Below are positions 49,767 through 59,700 of a stretch of DNA of 64,000 nt, piece by piece. A program made the translations under genes and the position numbers. Within the stretch, counting starts at the first letter, position 1. Each line of letters begins with the position of its first letter. Source of the stretch: Nemertoderma westbladi (Eukaryota > Xenacoelomorpha > Nemertodermatida > Nemertodermatidae). Location of the stretch: assembly GCA_032718475.1 (NCBI GenBank), contig JAUCBJ010001179.1:62001-126000 (forward strand). The letters run 5' to 3'. Below the pieces are notes generated by a model. That model saw only the letters and a program-made list of their open reading frames with translations, ran no database searches and was not told where the DNA came from.

Positions 49767-50012
49767 CTCCGTCTCCATTCTCCCCATCGCTTGTATGGAT
49801 AGAATAGGTTTTATTGGTTTTATCTTCTGTGCTCATATTATCCTCATTAATTTCAACTTGAACATAATTTGAATCGCCGGCCAACTGCTCCTCATTGCCG
49901 GCATGGCTCTGACTATCAGTGCTTGTCTCCATAACAACATCAGTATCGTGCAGATCAGAAACATCTTCTTTAACTCCTCCGGTTAGATCCTGCCATGTGA
50001 TGTCACTGAGAG
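49767..50012 (-). CDS. mpdz: Exon 5: acidic linker after PDZ12
   Basis: A 246-bp exon, acceptor TATTTTAG|CTCTCAG and donor GGAG|GTGAGT, phase 1 in and out. It encodes 81 full codons that are strongly acidic and Ser/Thr-rich (LSDITWQDLTGGVKED, then HDTDVVMETSTDSQSHAGNE, then SDGENGDG). No domain is recognised. It follows the PDZ12-like domain and precedes the second acidic exon, so the linker before the last PDZ is about 200 residues of low complexity. The ITWQDL motif is the only hydrophobic patch and could be a short binding motif, which is a guess. Confidence 0.8.
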
Positions 50013-50431
50013 CTAAAATATAGGAATTTATTAATCGCTTAATATTTATCCATTTTCCTAATTTGTACATTCAATTCACCCTCCCTCCTATAACCCAGTT
50101 GGCCTGTAAAGCAACGTTACCTCTGTGAGTGAACGGGACTACCGAAGAATATATGATGGGACTTTACCGAAGAATAATGGAAATCAACATTATTATTGCT
50201 TTAATATTTATAGAACTTATTTCTATCTATATACATATATTATCCATGGATCCCTGTAAGCTTGAACGTCTTTTCTCTTCAACGTTTTTTCATTTCCTCC
50301 ACTTTTTCTCAAAAAATATATTAAATTCTAAATTGATTAAAGTTATTTAACCTTATCTAAGTTTTTTTTGTATTTGGAAATAATGTATAACTTCTATGTT
50401 AATACACAACTATTTTGCAATGGCAATGACA

Positions 50432-50457
50432 CACCCCCACCCCCCCCCCCCCCCCCC
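50432..50457. repeat. Poly-C tract
   Basis: Nearly pure C run in plus sense, G in the gene's transcript. Such tracts are prone to length change and can form quadruplexes. Confidence 0.9.
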
Positions 50458-50900
50458 TTCCTTATCCCACCGTCCTTAAATCCTCAATTATTTAATCAAA
50501 TCGAATGAAGCTATTTAATCTAATATTCTTAGGTGGGTAGTAAACTACTAGCGCAATCTATCATACTATACTCCTACCACTAACTATATAATACTATACC
50601 ACACTATAATACTAGACCTATTATGACCGGTTGCATTTTATGGTGATCCCCAACTTTTTTTAAATTGTTTTGGAATGTATATTTTTGTTGAATTTAGAGG
50701 AAATAAATAAAATAATTTAATTGAACATGAAACATCGGCGGCAACCCCGCGACGCCTTCTCTCTCTTGACAATTACCTGTAACTCTCAGGTGGGGCCACT
50801 CTAACTCCCAAGTTTGAACACTCAATATATATCCAACCGTTACCGTAGTAGAAGCACAATTCCCATATCGCGCACCAGTTACGAGATTGTAACTCAACTT

Positions 50901-50950
50901 CCTCGGCGCAGGATTAAACAGTAGATCTCCCACATAAGGAGAAAAGAATA
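50901..50950 (-). repeat. Dispersed repeat member A (diverged)
   Basis: Matches 53681-53730 at 33 of 50 ungapped positions in the same orientation. The shared core reads AATAAAC-like and GAAAAGAATA-like words in plus sense. It is possibly an old SINE or MITE fragment of a family common in ascidian introns. That family link is from memory and weak. Confidence 0.4.
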
Positions 50951-51061
50951 ACACTTTACTAGAAGTGCTTATTTCCTTATCCGCTGTAGTCCCCCAACCT
51001 TCTCCCTTCATGAACTCTGTGCCTGTAGTTATGACCCTATAACTATAACTTCCCCTATACC

Positions 51062-51430
51062 TTCCCCTCCTCTAACTTACCCCCTATTGTTTCCCCTGTA
51101 CCTCCCCCCTTTCCCCTAACTTACCCCGTGTTGTTTCCCCTGTACCTTTCCCCTAACCCACCCCCTAGTGTTTCCCCTGTACTTCACCCCTTCCCCTAAC
51201 TTACCCCCTATTATTGCCCCTATTCCCTCCCCCCTTCCCCTAACTTACCCCCTATTGTTTCCCCTGTACCTCCCCCCTTTCCCCTAACTTACCCCGTGTT
51301 GTTTCCCCTGTACCTTTCCCCTAACACACCCCCTAAGTGTTTCCCCTGTACCTCACCCCTTCCCCTAACTTACCCCCTATTGTTGCCCCTATTCCCTCCC
51401 CCTTTCCCATAACTTACCCCCTGTTGTTGC
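51062..51430. repeat. C-rich minisatellite carrying 5' splice sites
   Basis: About seven units built from CCCCTAACTTACCCC, a TATTGTTTCCCCTGTACC-like spacer and CCCTTTCCCC. In the gene's sense every TAACTTACCCC reads GGGGTAAGTTA, a consensus donor; copies lie near 51073, 51118, 51198, 51241, 51285, 51366 and 51411. The last of these is the real donor of exon 4. A 170-bp block (about 51071-51240 and 51241-51410) is itself repeated. Confidence 0.85.
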
Positions 51431-51586
51431 CCCTGTTCCTTCCTCTTCCCCTTCTGTCTCTCCATAATCGAATGGCGACGCAACTCTCAGTTCGAGTTTT
51501 GTTTTCGTTTTCATTAACTCTATAATACTTCCCTGGTCTAATCCGTCTAATGGCTCTTTATTTACTGAAAGAACTCGATCACCAAC
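51418..51586 (-). CDS. mpdz: Exon 4: C-terminal half of PDZ12-like domain
   Basis: A 169-bp exon, acceptor TTTTCAAG|GTTGGT and donor GGGG|GTAAGT, phase 0 in and phase 1 out. It encodes VGDRVLSVNKEPLDGLDQGS, helix B (IIELMK) and the last strand (KLELRV), then an acidic Gly/Glu/Thr tail. Helix B starts with Gln (LDQGSI) where class I domains have His, so ligand preference is probably not class I. The tail EGEEEGTGATTG is written by the first copies of the adjoining minisatellite, so part of the protein comes from repeat DNA. Use of a later donor in the array would add a few residues and then a TAG stop. Confidence 0.85.
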
Positions 51587-51922
51587 CTTGAAAAATAAAA
51601 ATATTACAGCTTTTATTTTTATATATTTGTGTGACCCGTTCAAAATCATAACAAGCGCGAATCGCTCCTAGGTCCACGTCTACTAACGCATGAACTGTCT
51701 CCCGAATGTATGAATTTGCTCTAGAAACTGCGCCATGTGAAGCCTTATACATCTAAAATTTAAGTGGAAATGAATAACAACAACACCAACAATGGTATGA
51801 ATACTAGAGGTCTCGAAACGCGGACCTAAAAAAACCGACCGAATCGAAACAAAGGCCTATTTTTGCGTTTACCTTTTTTTTTACACAACTACATGTAGTT
51901 TTCACGAATAATAATTTCCAAC

Positions 51923-52051
51923 CTTGAGTTTAGTCGTCTGAGAGGCTAGACCCCCGGGTACAATGTAAGTGATGTAAACGGCCCCATCGTCAACCAATTC
52001 GGAACCTTTCCCTCCGGCTATACTGAACCCTAAAGACTGCTCTGGTTGAAC
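51923..52051 (-). CDS. mpdz: Exon 3: N-terminal half of PDZ12-like domain
   Basis: A 129-bp exon of exactly 43 codons, acceptor TTTCTGTAG|GTTCAA and donor CTCAAG|GTTGGA, phase 0 both sides. It encodes VQPEQSLGFSIAGGKGSELV, DDGAVYITYIVPGGLA and SQTTKLK. The SLGFSIAGG loop is a complete PDZ carboxylate-binding loop. With exon 4 it forms one PDZ domain that matches MPDZ PDZ12 in order and spacing (…DSLGISIAGG… and …QKLRVGDR… in the vertebrate protein). Confidence 0.85.
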
Positions 52052-52576
52052 CTACAGAAAAATAGTTGTATTTTTATAATATCAATAAAATCTATGTTGA
52101 ATAAATTCTGGGAAGAGCTGAGTGTTGGCTTATTACTATGCAGTTTGGCGCGGGACAAATGGCCAATTCTGTTTGTCCGTTTCTCTGTGTCAGTCCGTCT
52201 GTCTGCCTAAACGAACCGTCTGTTTGTAAAATTTGATGTTTAAAAGTGATACAGATAATTCGGAACCGGTATGTAAATATAAATATTAATTCGATAATAT
52301 TGTGCGTGAATCATAGATAGTTACCGAAAGTGATGTTTTATTAGTCTGTCGTATTTTTCTGATATGACGGATAAGTTAAAAAGAAGCTCTAAACTATCTA
52401 ATAAATGATTCATATTAACAAATTAATTAAGTCCAACCAATAAATCATATTCAGAACCTGTATAACAGTAATTAATATTGGTTGAATCATGGAGGCCACC
52501 AGTTCGATCCCACCTGGACGCCATTGCCGAATTTGCTAAGCTGTGTCCAACAAAAATTATTACGGTGTCCGAACAC

Positions 52577-52785
52577 AACCCCCCCCCCCCCCGTTCAAAT
52601 AGGACACTTCTCCCCGGACACTCCCCCCCCCCCCTCCCCCCCCGACTGTTCTTAATTTCGTACTTGACTAGATACAACCTGTCCTGTAACCATCTTTAAC
52701 TTTTGTTTATTGCTTTGATGCACCCAGATTAAGTTAACACTTTAACTGGGGGGGAACTGACCGGGGGGAAGTGTCCAGGGGGGTG
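52577..52785. repeat. C-rich / G-rich inverted tracts
   Basis: C runs around AGGACACTTCTCCCCGGACAC at 52600-52620 face a G-rich stretch near 52748-52785 containing GGGGAAGTGTCCAGGGG, which is roughly its inverse complement. It could fold back or be two members of one repeat in opposite orientation. Confidence 0.5.
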
Positions 52786-53680
52786 GTGTCATAGAACCAT
52801 TATAACATATAACAGTAATGGCATTTTGGAAACATATCTGAACCACCAATGTCTAGTATTGCGATTATGTAGCATCTATATTTCTGCATCATTCTTTCAG
52901 GTTTACATTTTATCACCCAATCTCCATTATAATTATTATTGTTTTAATATAATAGGCGGATCTCATTGCATGGCCCAACAAGGCACAGCGATGTATTTTA
53001 ATGTAACACAATGTAACACATTGAGTTGCGAGGAATCAATATGTCAAGGCAATATATGTTTTGAGTCGACTGACTGACAGGAAATAATTCCTGTATGATT
53101 ATTAGGGCTGAGCACAATGGCTGTAGATTGGCTGCTGTGGAACGACAATGACGCACATCAGGTGGTTCGACTGGGGAGAGTGCCATATTGCCTTCCTCCA
53201 GGACATCACCAGTTAGATCCACCTACTGGACGCCAAACTCATCTTTACCAAGGTGCGATGAATAGTGTTGTAGATAACACGGGGGTAAGGTAATCGCGGA
53301 TGACGTAGTAAGCAGGCTTAGCATACCGGTACCATCCGCACTACTGCAACCGTTGCCTAGTCGCCATCTAGCGGGGGACTGGAGAACTACTGAGTCTCCC
53401 CACACAAATTATATTCCAGACTATTGACAGACTAAGTTTGGTTTCATTTCATCATCAAATATTGACTTGAGTTATTAGCCTTCAAACATTTGCCGACAGA
53501 TAGACAGATAAACGGTTGAAACATTGGTACCTACTCGTACGCTAAAGCTCGCTTTCTACGTCGCTCGCCCCACAAATAAAAATTAAGTCATATTTTTTTA
53601 CCAGTATAGTCTGGCATAAAAACAAATTGTTTTTCGATAAAATAATTCCTTAATATAACGGTGACCCGAAAGGTGCTACT

Positions 53681-53730
53681 CCCCGTTGAGGAATCAAACA
53701 GGGTATCCCCCATATTGGATGCAAAGAATA
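53681..53730 (-). repeat. Dispersed repeat member B
   Basis: Core of a dispersed repeat, minus-strand sense TATTCTTTGCATCCAATATG and on. It resembles member A at 50901-50950. The open frame over it (53588-53854) is probably a by-product. Confidence 0.4.
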
Positions 53731-54118
53731 GCAAGAGATAGGTACTGGAATTACTAGACCAATGGGAAGCCTTCTTAGCGAGGTGATAATTAGAAAGAAA
53801 AACCGCTAATAAAATACGAAAATTAACATAACCATATACAACAAGCAATAGCAAAAAGTATTGTGTAGGTTAGTATGTAGTTTATTTCTTAATAAATTAA
53901 CAATCAAAATAAGGTTCATTACTCATAAATTGATTAATAGGTTACAAAATAAATTGAGCGAAACCATAGAAACTATAAGTGTGTAGAAACTTAAGTATCA
54001 TATAAATATTAATTATATAACATAAACCGAATTAATATTATAAACCAAATGGTTCGCACGAGAAGAAAAAATGTACTGAGTTAGACCTATTTAGGTTAGT
54101 AAATCAGATAGTTATTAG

Positions 54119-54250
54119 TGACGTCATAGTCTTATTGACGTCACGGGTATAGTTTGGAAGCTGTGTAAGTATGTAGGTGGCAGCAGCAATAAATAGTTCG
54201 ACAAATGGGATAACAAGGGAGCTGATTGCATCAATAACATTGTGACGTCA
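54119..54250. promoter_or_regulatory. Cluster of three TGACGTCA palindromes
   Basis: Perfect cAMP-response-element palindromes at 54119-54126, 54136-54143 and 54243-54250, with a half match TGACGTGA near 54354. CREB/ATF factors bind this 8-mer in animals. It may be an intronic enhancer or part of an old repeat. Confidence 0.35.
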
Positions 54251-54440
54251 CACAAGCACGAACAGATGCGTCACGAACAATTTGTCATCACGTCTTTCGT
54301 CTAGAAAAAAAAAACAAAAAAAAAGGTTTTAAACTTAATTAATTGTTCACTATGACGTGATGATAATATAACTTATTTAACCAAATAAATGAGTGTCAGA
54401 CAGATTAAACATCAATATGACAGACGACGTCATAGACACG

Positions 54441-54664
54441 CCCATGTGAAGAATACCAGGATTTCACTTTTCGGTCGACTTTTTTTTATTGGAATTTTAT
54501 ATATGAAGATTTTTTATTTTTTTTAATTTATCTTTTTTAAGTGTTTTATAGCGCTTATTTCTGTCTTATAACCTGTGCATATACTAAATCGTTTATTGTT
54601 TTGGTTAGATTCAGCCCTTCTGTAACCTGTGCTTTTGGTGAAAACCTGGTATTCTTCACATGGG
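54441..54664. mobile_element. 224-bp fold-back element
   Basis: Arms CCCATGTGAAGAATACCAGG and on (54441-54467), with the inverse copy at 54638-54664, one mismatch in the 24-bp core. A third partial copy in direct orientation lies near 54695-54718. The structure fits a MITE or fold-back element. Confidence 0.5.
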
Positions 54665-54830
54665 GGTAACTGCGAAGTGAAATATAACGGCAGAAAGTCT
54701 GGTATTCTGCATATGGGCCCAAAGACAGACAACAAATTATAAGAAAAGACAAAGAAGGGTAAAACTACCAACCTTTATGAAATCAGTCGGTGACATAATA
54801 TTTGCAGTCGCAGCGACATTATTATGCATA

Positions 54831-55647
54831 TGTGGCGGTGAAAGCGAAAAGGTACCTTAAGGTGAAAATTACGTTTTGAGAAAATCGTATTTAAAGAAAA
54901 ATTTCATTTTCAAGTCAAAATTTTCAATTTTTTTATTTTCAATGTGATATATGCAGTTTTTAATGAGGAATCCAAATCTGTTAACGGTATGTTAACAGCT
55001 AGCTTAGTTTTGGAGATAGTCAGCTTTGATTGAGGGTAGTCAGAAGTTTTGAAATTTAAATCTCATTCCCGGTAGATATTATGTTGTTCTATGTAGATTT
55101 ACTCTTATAAATTAATTTATATGCCTTATTATTCCAATAGAAAACTATCTTCCAGTTATTTTCAATATGTTTGCTTGTCAATCGCTCTCTTAGTTGTTCA
55201 TGTACTGCTCGGAGTCCCAGATTAGATAAAAACCCAGCATAGTTGTTCACGTGCTGCTCGAAGTCCTGGCTAGAAAAAAAAGGCAGCATAGTTGTTCATT
55301 AGTTTGCTAATGCACATTCCTGTTACACATTTTGCCCCTCAAGCCTCAACATCACAACACAACCCCCGCCCCACTCCAATTTAGTAAACTCACTTTCAAG
55401 ATATTTTGTAAGTAATCCCTACGACAATTAAAATACAACAAAAACTTTAAACGCGATTTACTCGTAATAATATATTTTCCATCTGGTTGTCGTGCCAATA
55501 CTTAAATTCTAATAACTCCTGATGTACTCATCCAATCAGGATGATTTATAGCTCATTAGAGAGCTGAGATGTTGGCCAATCACATGAAATATCTAACTCA
55601 AAAACCTCATTTTCACCTTAAGGTACCTTTTCGCGTTCACTGCCACA
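54831..55647. mobile_element. 817-bp DNA transposon-like element with TA flanks
   Basis: Ends TGTGGCGGTGAAAGCGAAAA and the inverse of TGTGGCAGTGAACGCGAAAA, continuing through GGTACCTTAAGGTGAAAAT. The arms total about 39 bp with few mismatches and the element is flanked by TA on both sides. No transposase is visible; the short open frame at 55089-55289 is not recognised and spans a small internal repeat. It is probably a non-autonomous Tc1/mariner-type element. Confidence 0.65.
55188..55300. repeat. Short internal repeat TAGTTGTTCAYGTRCTGCTCG
   Basis: Two tandem degenerate copies of about 56 bp and the start of a third, inside the 817-bp element. Confidence 0.6.
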
Positions 55648-55880
55648 TATACACTTGTAGACAACGCCAACCCATGCAAATAAAGCAGCAATCCATGCAA
55701 TAAACTCATTTAAAATGAAAAACTAAACCAACATAGAAGCAACAATGCAAGGCGATGTGACAACGACATAAATAATTGACTAAATTAAATCAATAAACAA
55801 CAGTTACATAAATCTTGTGAAAAGCCAACAGGTACACAAAAAGTTACAATTGAAGGAAATATATAAAGAATAGGCAGATA

Positions 55881-56105
55881 GAGGGGAAACTGGACGCAAT
55901 AAAAATTCATCCTTCTCCACGGGAAATTCGACGCAAATAACATATGATTACTCTCAAAACTGTAACCTGTTCTATTGTATTTAGTTTATTGCTTTGGTTA
56001 AAATAACGTGCCACTGTAACCTGCTCCTTTCCCTAAATTGAGAATTTAACATTGAAGCGGGATATTAATTTGCCAAGGCGGGTTTTGCGTCCATTTTCCC
56101 CCCTC
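55881..56105. mobile_element. 225-bp inverted-repeat element
   Basis: Left end GAGGGGAAACTGGACGCAA, right end the inverse of GAGGGGGGAAAATGGACGCA. The phrase ACTGTAACCTG appears twice inside. No clear target duplication, so MITE status is likely but not proven. Confidence 0.5.
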
Positions 56106-56609
56106 TTTCAGAATAAGATTTTTAAGGAGTGAAATAAAAATGATTTTTCAAGCAAATAACGTAACTTCAAAGTATTGTAAGTTTATAAGAATCGTTATAC
56201 CGGTATACTAATAGTATCGAATTAAAATCAATAATTTCCATCAATTTAATATGTTTTATTATAGAAGTATATTCCGCTAATATTAATAGATGATTGTTCG
56301 ACTTCCTTTACCCACTTAAGCGCTAATCAGATATTAACCCGCTAGCGTAAAAGAGACATCGATCTAAACCTCGATATCTCCACCCCACATTGTGCATTTA
56401 ACTTATCTTGTCAAGTCTGACTCATTTCCAATCCACGGCCCAGTTTAGGTAAAATGGAAACTATGAAATAAGGTAATAAAATGGAAACATACCACCCACC
56501 TTCGCGGTTATCTAACCTATATTCCCAAAAATATAGAGCAAAAACCTAAAATAATCTAACATTATAATTATGTCATTTAATTTAATTAATTATTATTAAC
56601 ATCTCACAC

Positions 56610-56741
56610 CTTTATTAGAGTCACGTCCCTTTCATTGGCTGATTGTTGACTCCGCGATGACGAACTGTTGCTATGGCGACTGGTAGGTCTGGAGCCCTCT
56701 TTTAACCGACCAATCGTGAGGCTAACTTTGCCTCGGACAGT
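56610..56741 (-). CDS. mpdz: Exon 2: end of PDZ11-like domain and Ser-rich linker
   Basis: A 132-bp exon of exactly 44 codons, acceptor TTTCTTACAG|ACTGTC and donor ATAAAG|GTGTGA, phase 0 both sides. It begins TVRGKVSLTIGRLKEG, the last strand of a PDZ domain, close to the GTVTLEVGRIKAG of MPDZ PDZ11. A Ser/Arg-rich linker (SRHSNSSSSRSQQS) follows, then RDVTLIK, the first strand of the next PDZ completed by exon 3. It is too short to show up as a stand-alone reading frame and was found by family alignment and phase. Confidence 0.82.
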
Positions 56742-59700
56742 CTGTAAGAAACATCAGGGACACAATGTAAGTGGCAGTAATATATACCAAAAACAGTATA
56801 TTAGGTAATTATACCTCAGTTTTGCAAGTCTGATCTGTGGAATTCGCTGAATTATCAGAACCTTATCAATTTTAGGTCTAATTATAAACAAATAGGTCCG
56901 AATTGTATTGAGATTTAAATTGAAGTTGACATTGTTCGTACTAAACTGTGTGTATATGAGGCTTTAAGAAACACATACTTTATACTAAGCTGAAGCCACA
57001 CATAATATACTAACTTTAAGCCACACCTACTATACTAACTTTAAGCCACACCTACTATACTAACTTTCAGCCACACACCTACTATACTAACTTTAAGCCA
57101 CACCTACTATACTAACTTTAAGCCACCCACCTACTATACTAACTTTAAGCCACACACCTACTATACTAACTTTCAGCCACACCTACTATACCAACTTTAA
57201 GCCTCACCTACTATACTAACTTTAAGCCACACACCTACTATACTAACTTTCAGCCACACCTACTATACCAACTTTAAGCCTCTCCTACTATACTAACTTT
57301 AAGCCACACACCTACTATACTAACTTTAAGCCACACACCTACTATACTAACCTTTATGCACACCTACTATACTAACTTTAAGCCACACCTACTATACTAA
57401 CTTTAAGCCACACCTACTATACTAACTTTAAGCCACACACCTACTATACTAACTTTCAGCCAGACCTACTATACCAACTTTAAGCCTCTCCTACTATACT
57501 AACTTTAAGCCACACACCTACTATACTAACTTTAAGCCACACACCTACTATACTAACTTTTATGCCACACCTACTATACTAACTTTAAGCCACACCTACT
57601 ATACTAACTTTAAGCCACACCTACTATACTAACTTTAAGCCACACCTACTATACTAACTTTAAGCCACACACCTACTATACTAACTTTAAGCCACACACC
57701 TACTATACTAACTTTAAGCCACACCTACTATACTAACTTTAAGCCACACACCTACTATACTAACTTTTATGCACACCTACTATACTAACTTTAAGCCACA
57801 CCTACTATACTAACTTTAAGCCACACCTACTATACTAACTTTAAGCCACACACCTACTATACTAACTTTCAGCCACACCTACTATACCAACTTTAAGCCT
57901 CACCTACTATACTAACTTTAAGCCACACACCTACTATACTAACTTTCAGCCACACCTACTATACCAACTTTAAGCCTCTCCTACTATACTAACTTTAAGC
58001 CACACACCTACTATACTAACTTTAAGCCACACACCTACTATACTAACTTTTATGCCACACCTACTATACTAACTTTAAGCCACACCTACTATACTAACTT
58101 TAAACCACACACCTACTATACCAACTTTAAGCCTCACCTACTATACTAACTTTAAGCCACACACCTACTATACTAACTTTAAGCCACACACCTACTATAC
58201 CAACTTTAAGCCTCACCTACTATACTAACTTTAAACCACACACATACTATACTAACTTTAAGCCACACACCTACTATACTAACTTTAAGCCACACACCTA
58301 CTATACTAACTTTCAGCCACACCTACTATACTAACTTTCAGCCACACCTACTATACTAACTTTCAGCCACACCTACTATACTAACTTTAAGCCACACACC
58401 TACTATACTAACTTTAAGCCACACACCTACTATACTAACTTTAAGCCACACCTACTATACTAACTTTAAGCCACACCTACTATACTAACTTTAAGCCACA
58501 CCTACTATACTAACTTTAAGCCACACACCTACTATACTAACTTTAAGCCACACCTACTATACTAACTTTAAGCCACACCTACTATACTAACTTTAAGCCA
58601 CACCTACTATACTAACTTTAAGCCACACCTACTATACTAACTTTAAGCCACACCTACTATACTAACTTTAAGCCACACCTACTATACTAACTTTAAGCCA
58701 CACACCTACTATACTAACTTTAAGCCACACCTACTATACTAACTTTAAGCCACACCTACTATACTAACTTTAAGCCACACACCTACTATACTAACTTTAA
58801 GCCTCACCTACTATACTAACTTTAAGCCACACACCTACTATACTAACTTTAAGCCACACCTACTATACTAACTTTAAGCCACACACCTACTATACTAACT
58901 TTAAGCCACACACCTACTATACTAACTTTAAGCCACACCTACTATACTAACTTTAAGCCACACCTACTATACTAACTTTAAGCCACACACCTACTATACT
59001 AACTTTAAGCCTCACCTACTATACTAACTTTAAGCCACACACCTACTATACTAACTTTAAGCCTCACCTACTATACTAACTTTAAGCCACACACCTACTA
59101 TACTAACTTTAAGCCACACCTACTATACTAACTTTAAGCCACACCTACTATACTAACTTTAAGCCACACACCTACTATACTAACTTTAAGCCTCACCTAC
59201 TATACTAACTTTAAGCCACACACCTACTATACTAACTTTAAGCCTCACCTACTATACTAACTTTAAGCCACACACCTACTATACTAACTTTAAGCCACAC
59301 ACCTACTATACTAACTTTAAGCCTCACCTACTATACTAACTTTAAGCCACACCTACTATACTAACTTTAAGCCACACCTACTATACTAACTTTCAGCCAC
59401 ACCTACTATACTAACTTTCAGCCACACCTACTATACTAACTTTCAGCCACACCTACTATACTAACTTTCAGCCACACCTACTATACTAACTTTAAGCCAC
59501 ACCTACTATACTAACTTTCAGCCACACCTACTATACTAACTTTAAGCCACACCTACTATACTAACTTTCAGCCACACCTACTATACTAACTTTAAGCCAC
59601 ACCTACTATACTAACTTTAAGCCACACACCTACTATACTAACTTTAAGCCACACCCTACTATACTAACTTTAAGCCACACCTACTATACTAACTTTAAGC

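Larger units (their letters stand above)
50013..51417. other. Intron 4
   Basis: 1.4-kb intron. From the right it contains the donor-bearing minisatellite (51062-51430), a diverged dispersed repeat near 50901-50950, a poly-C tract at about 50432-50457 and AT-rich sequence. No additional exon seen. Confidence 0.7.
52052..56609. other. Intron 2
   Basis: 4.6-kb intron without tandem arrays. It holds C/G-rich tracts (52577-52785), dispersed repeat member B, a TGACGTCA cluster, a fold-back element, an 817-bp element with terminal inverted repeats, and a 225-bp inverted-repeat element. Open frames here show no domain or splice support, so I call no exon. Confidence 0.6.

Noticed and set aside
48471-49802. 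443-codon and 574-codon open frames in the intron 5 minisatellite as real genes
   Set aside because: They lie antisense within an intron, the unit length is a multiple of three, the arrays contain in-frame stops elsewhere, and the sequence is pure repeat. Kept only as a low-interest finding.
52423-53405. Several 60-84 codon frames over C-rich tracts and intron sequence
   Set aside because: Low complexity, different strands open at once, and exons 2 and 3 already join in frame without them.
53588-53854. 88-codon minus-strand frame in intron 2 as a membrane protein
   Set aside because: It overlaps a dispersed repeat with a diverged relative at 50901-50950 and has no splice-phase fit with the gene.
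54523-54771. 82-codon minus-strand frame as a gene
   Set aside because: It covers one arm of the fold-back element and flanking AT-rich DNA, with no domain or start context.
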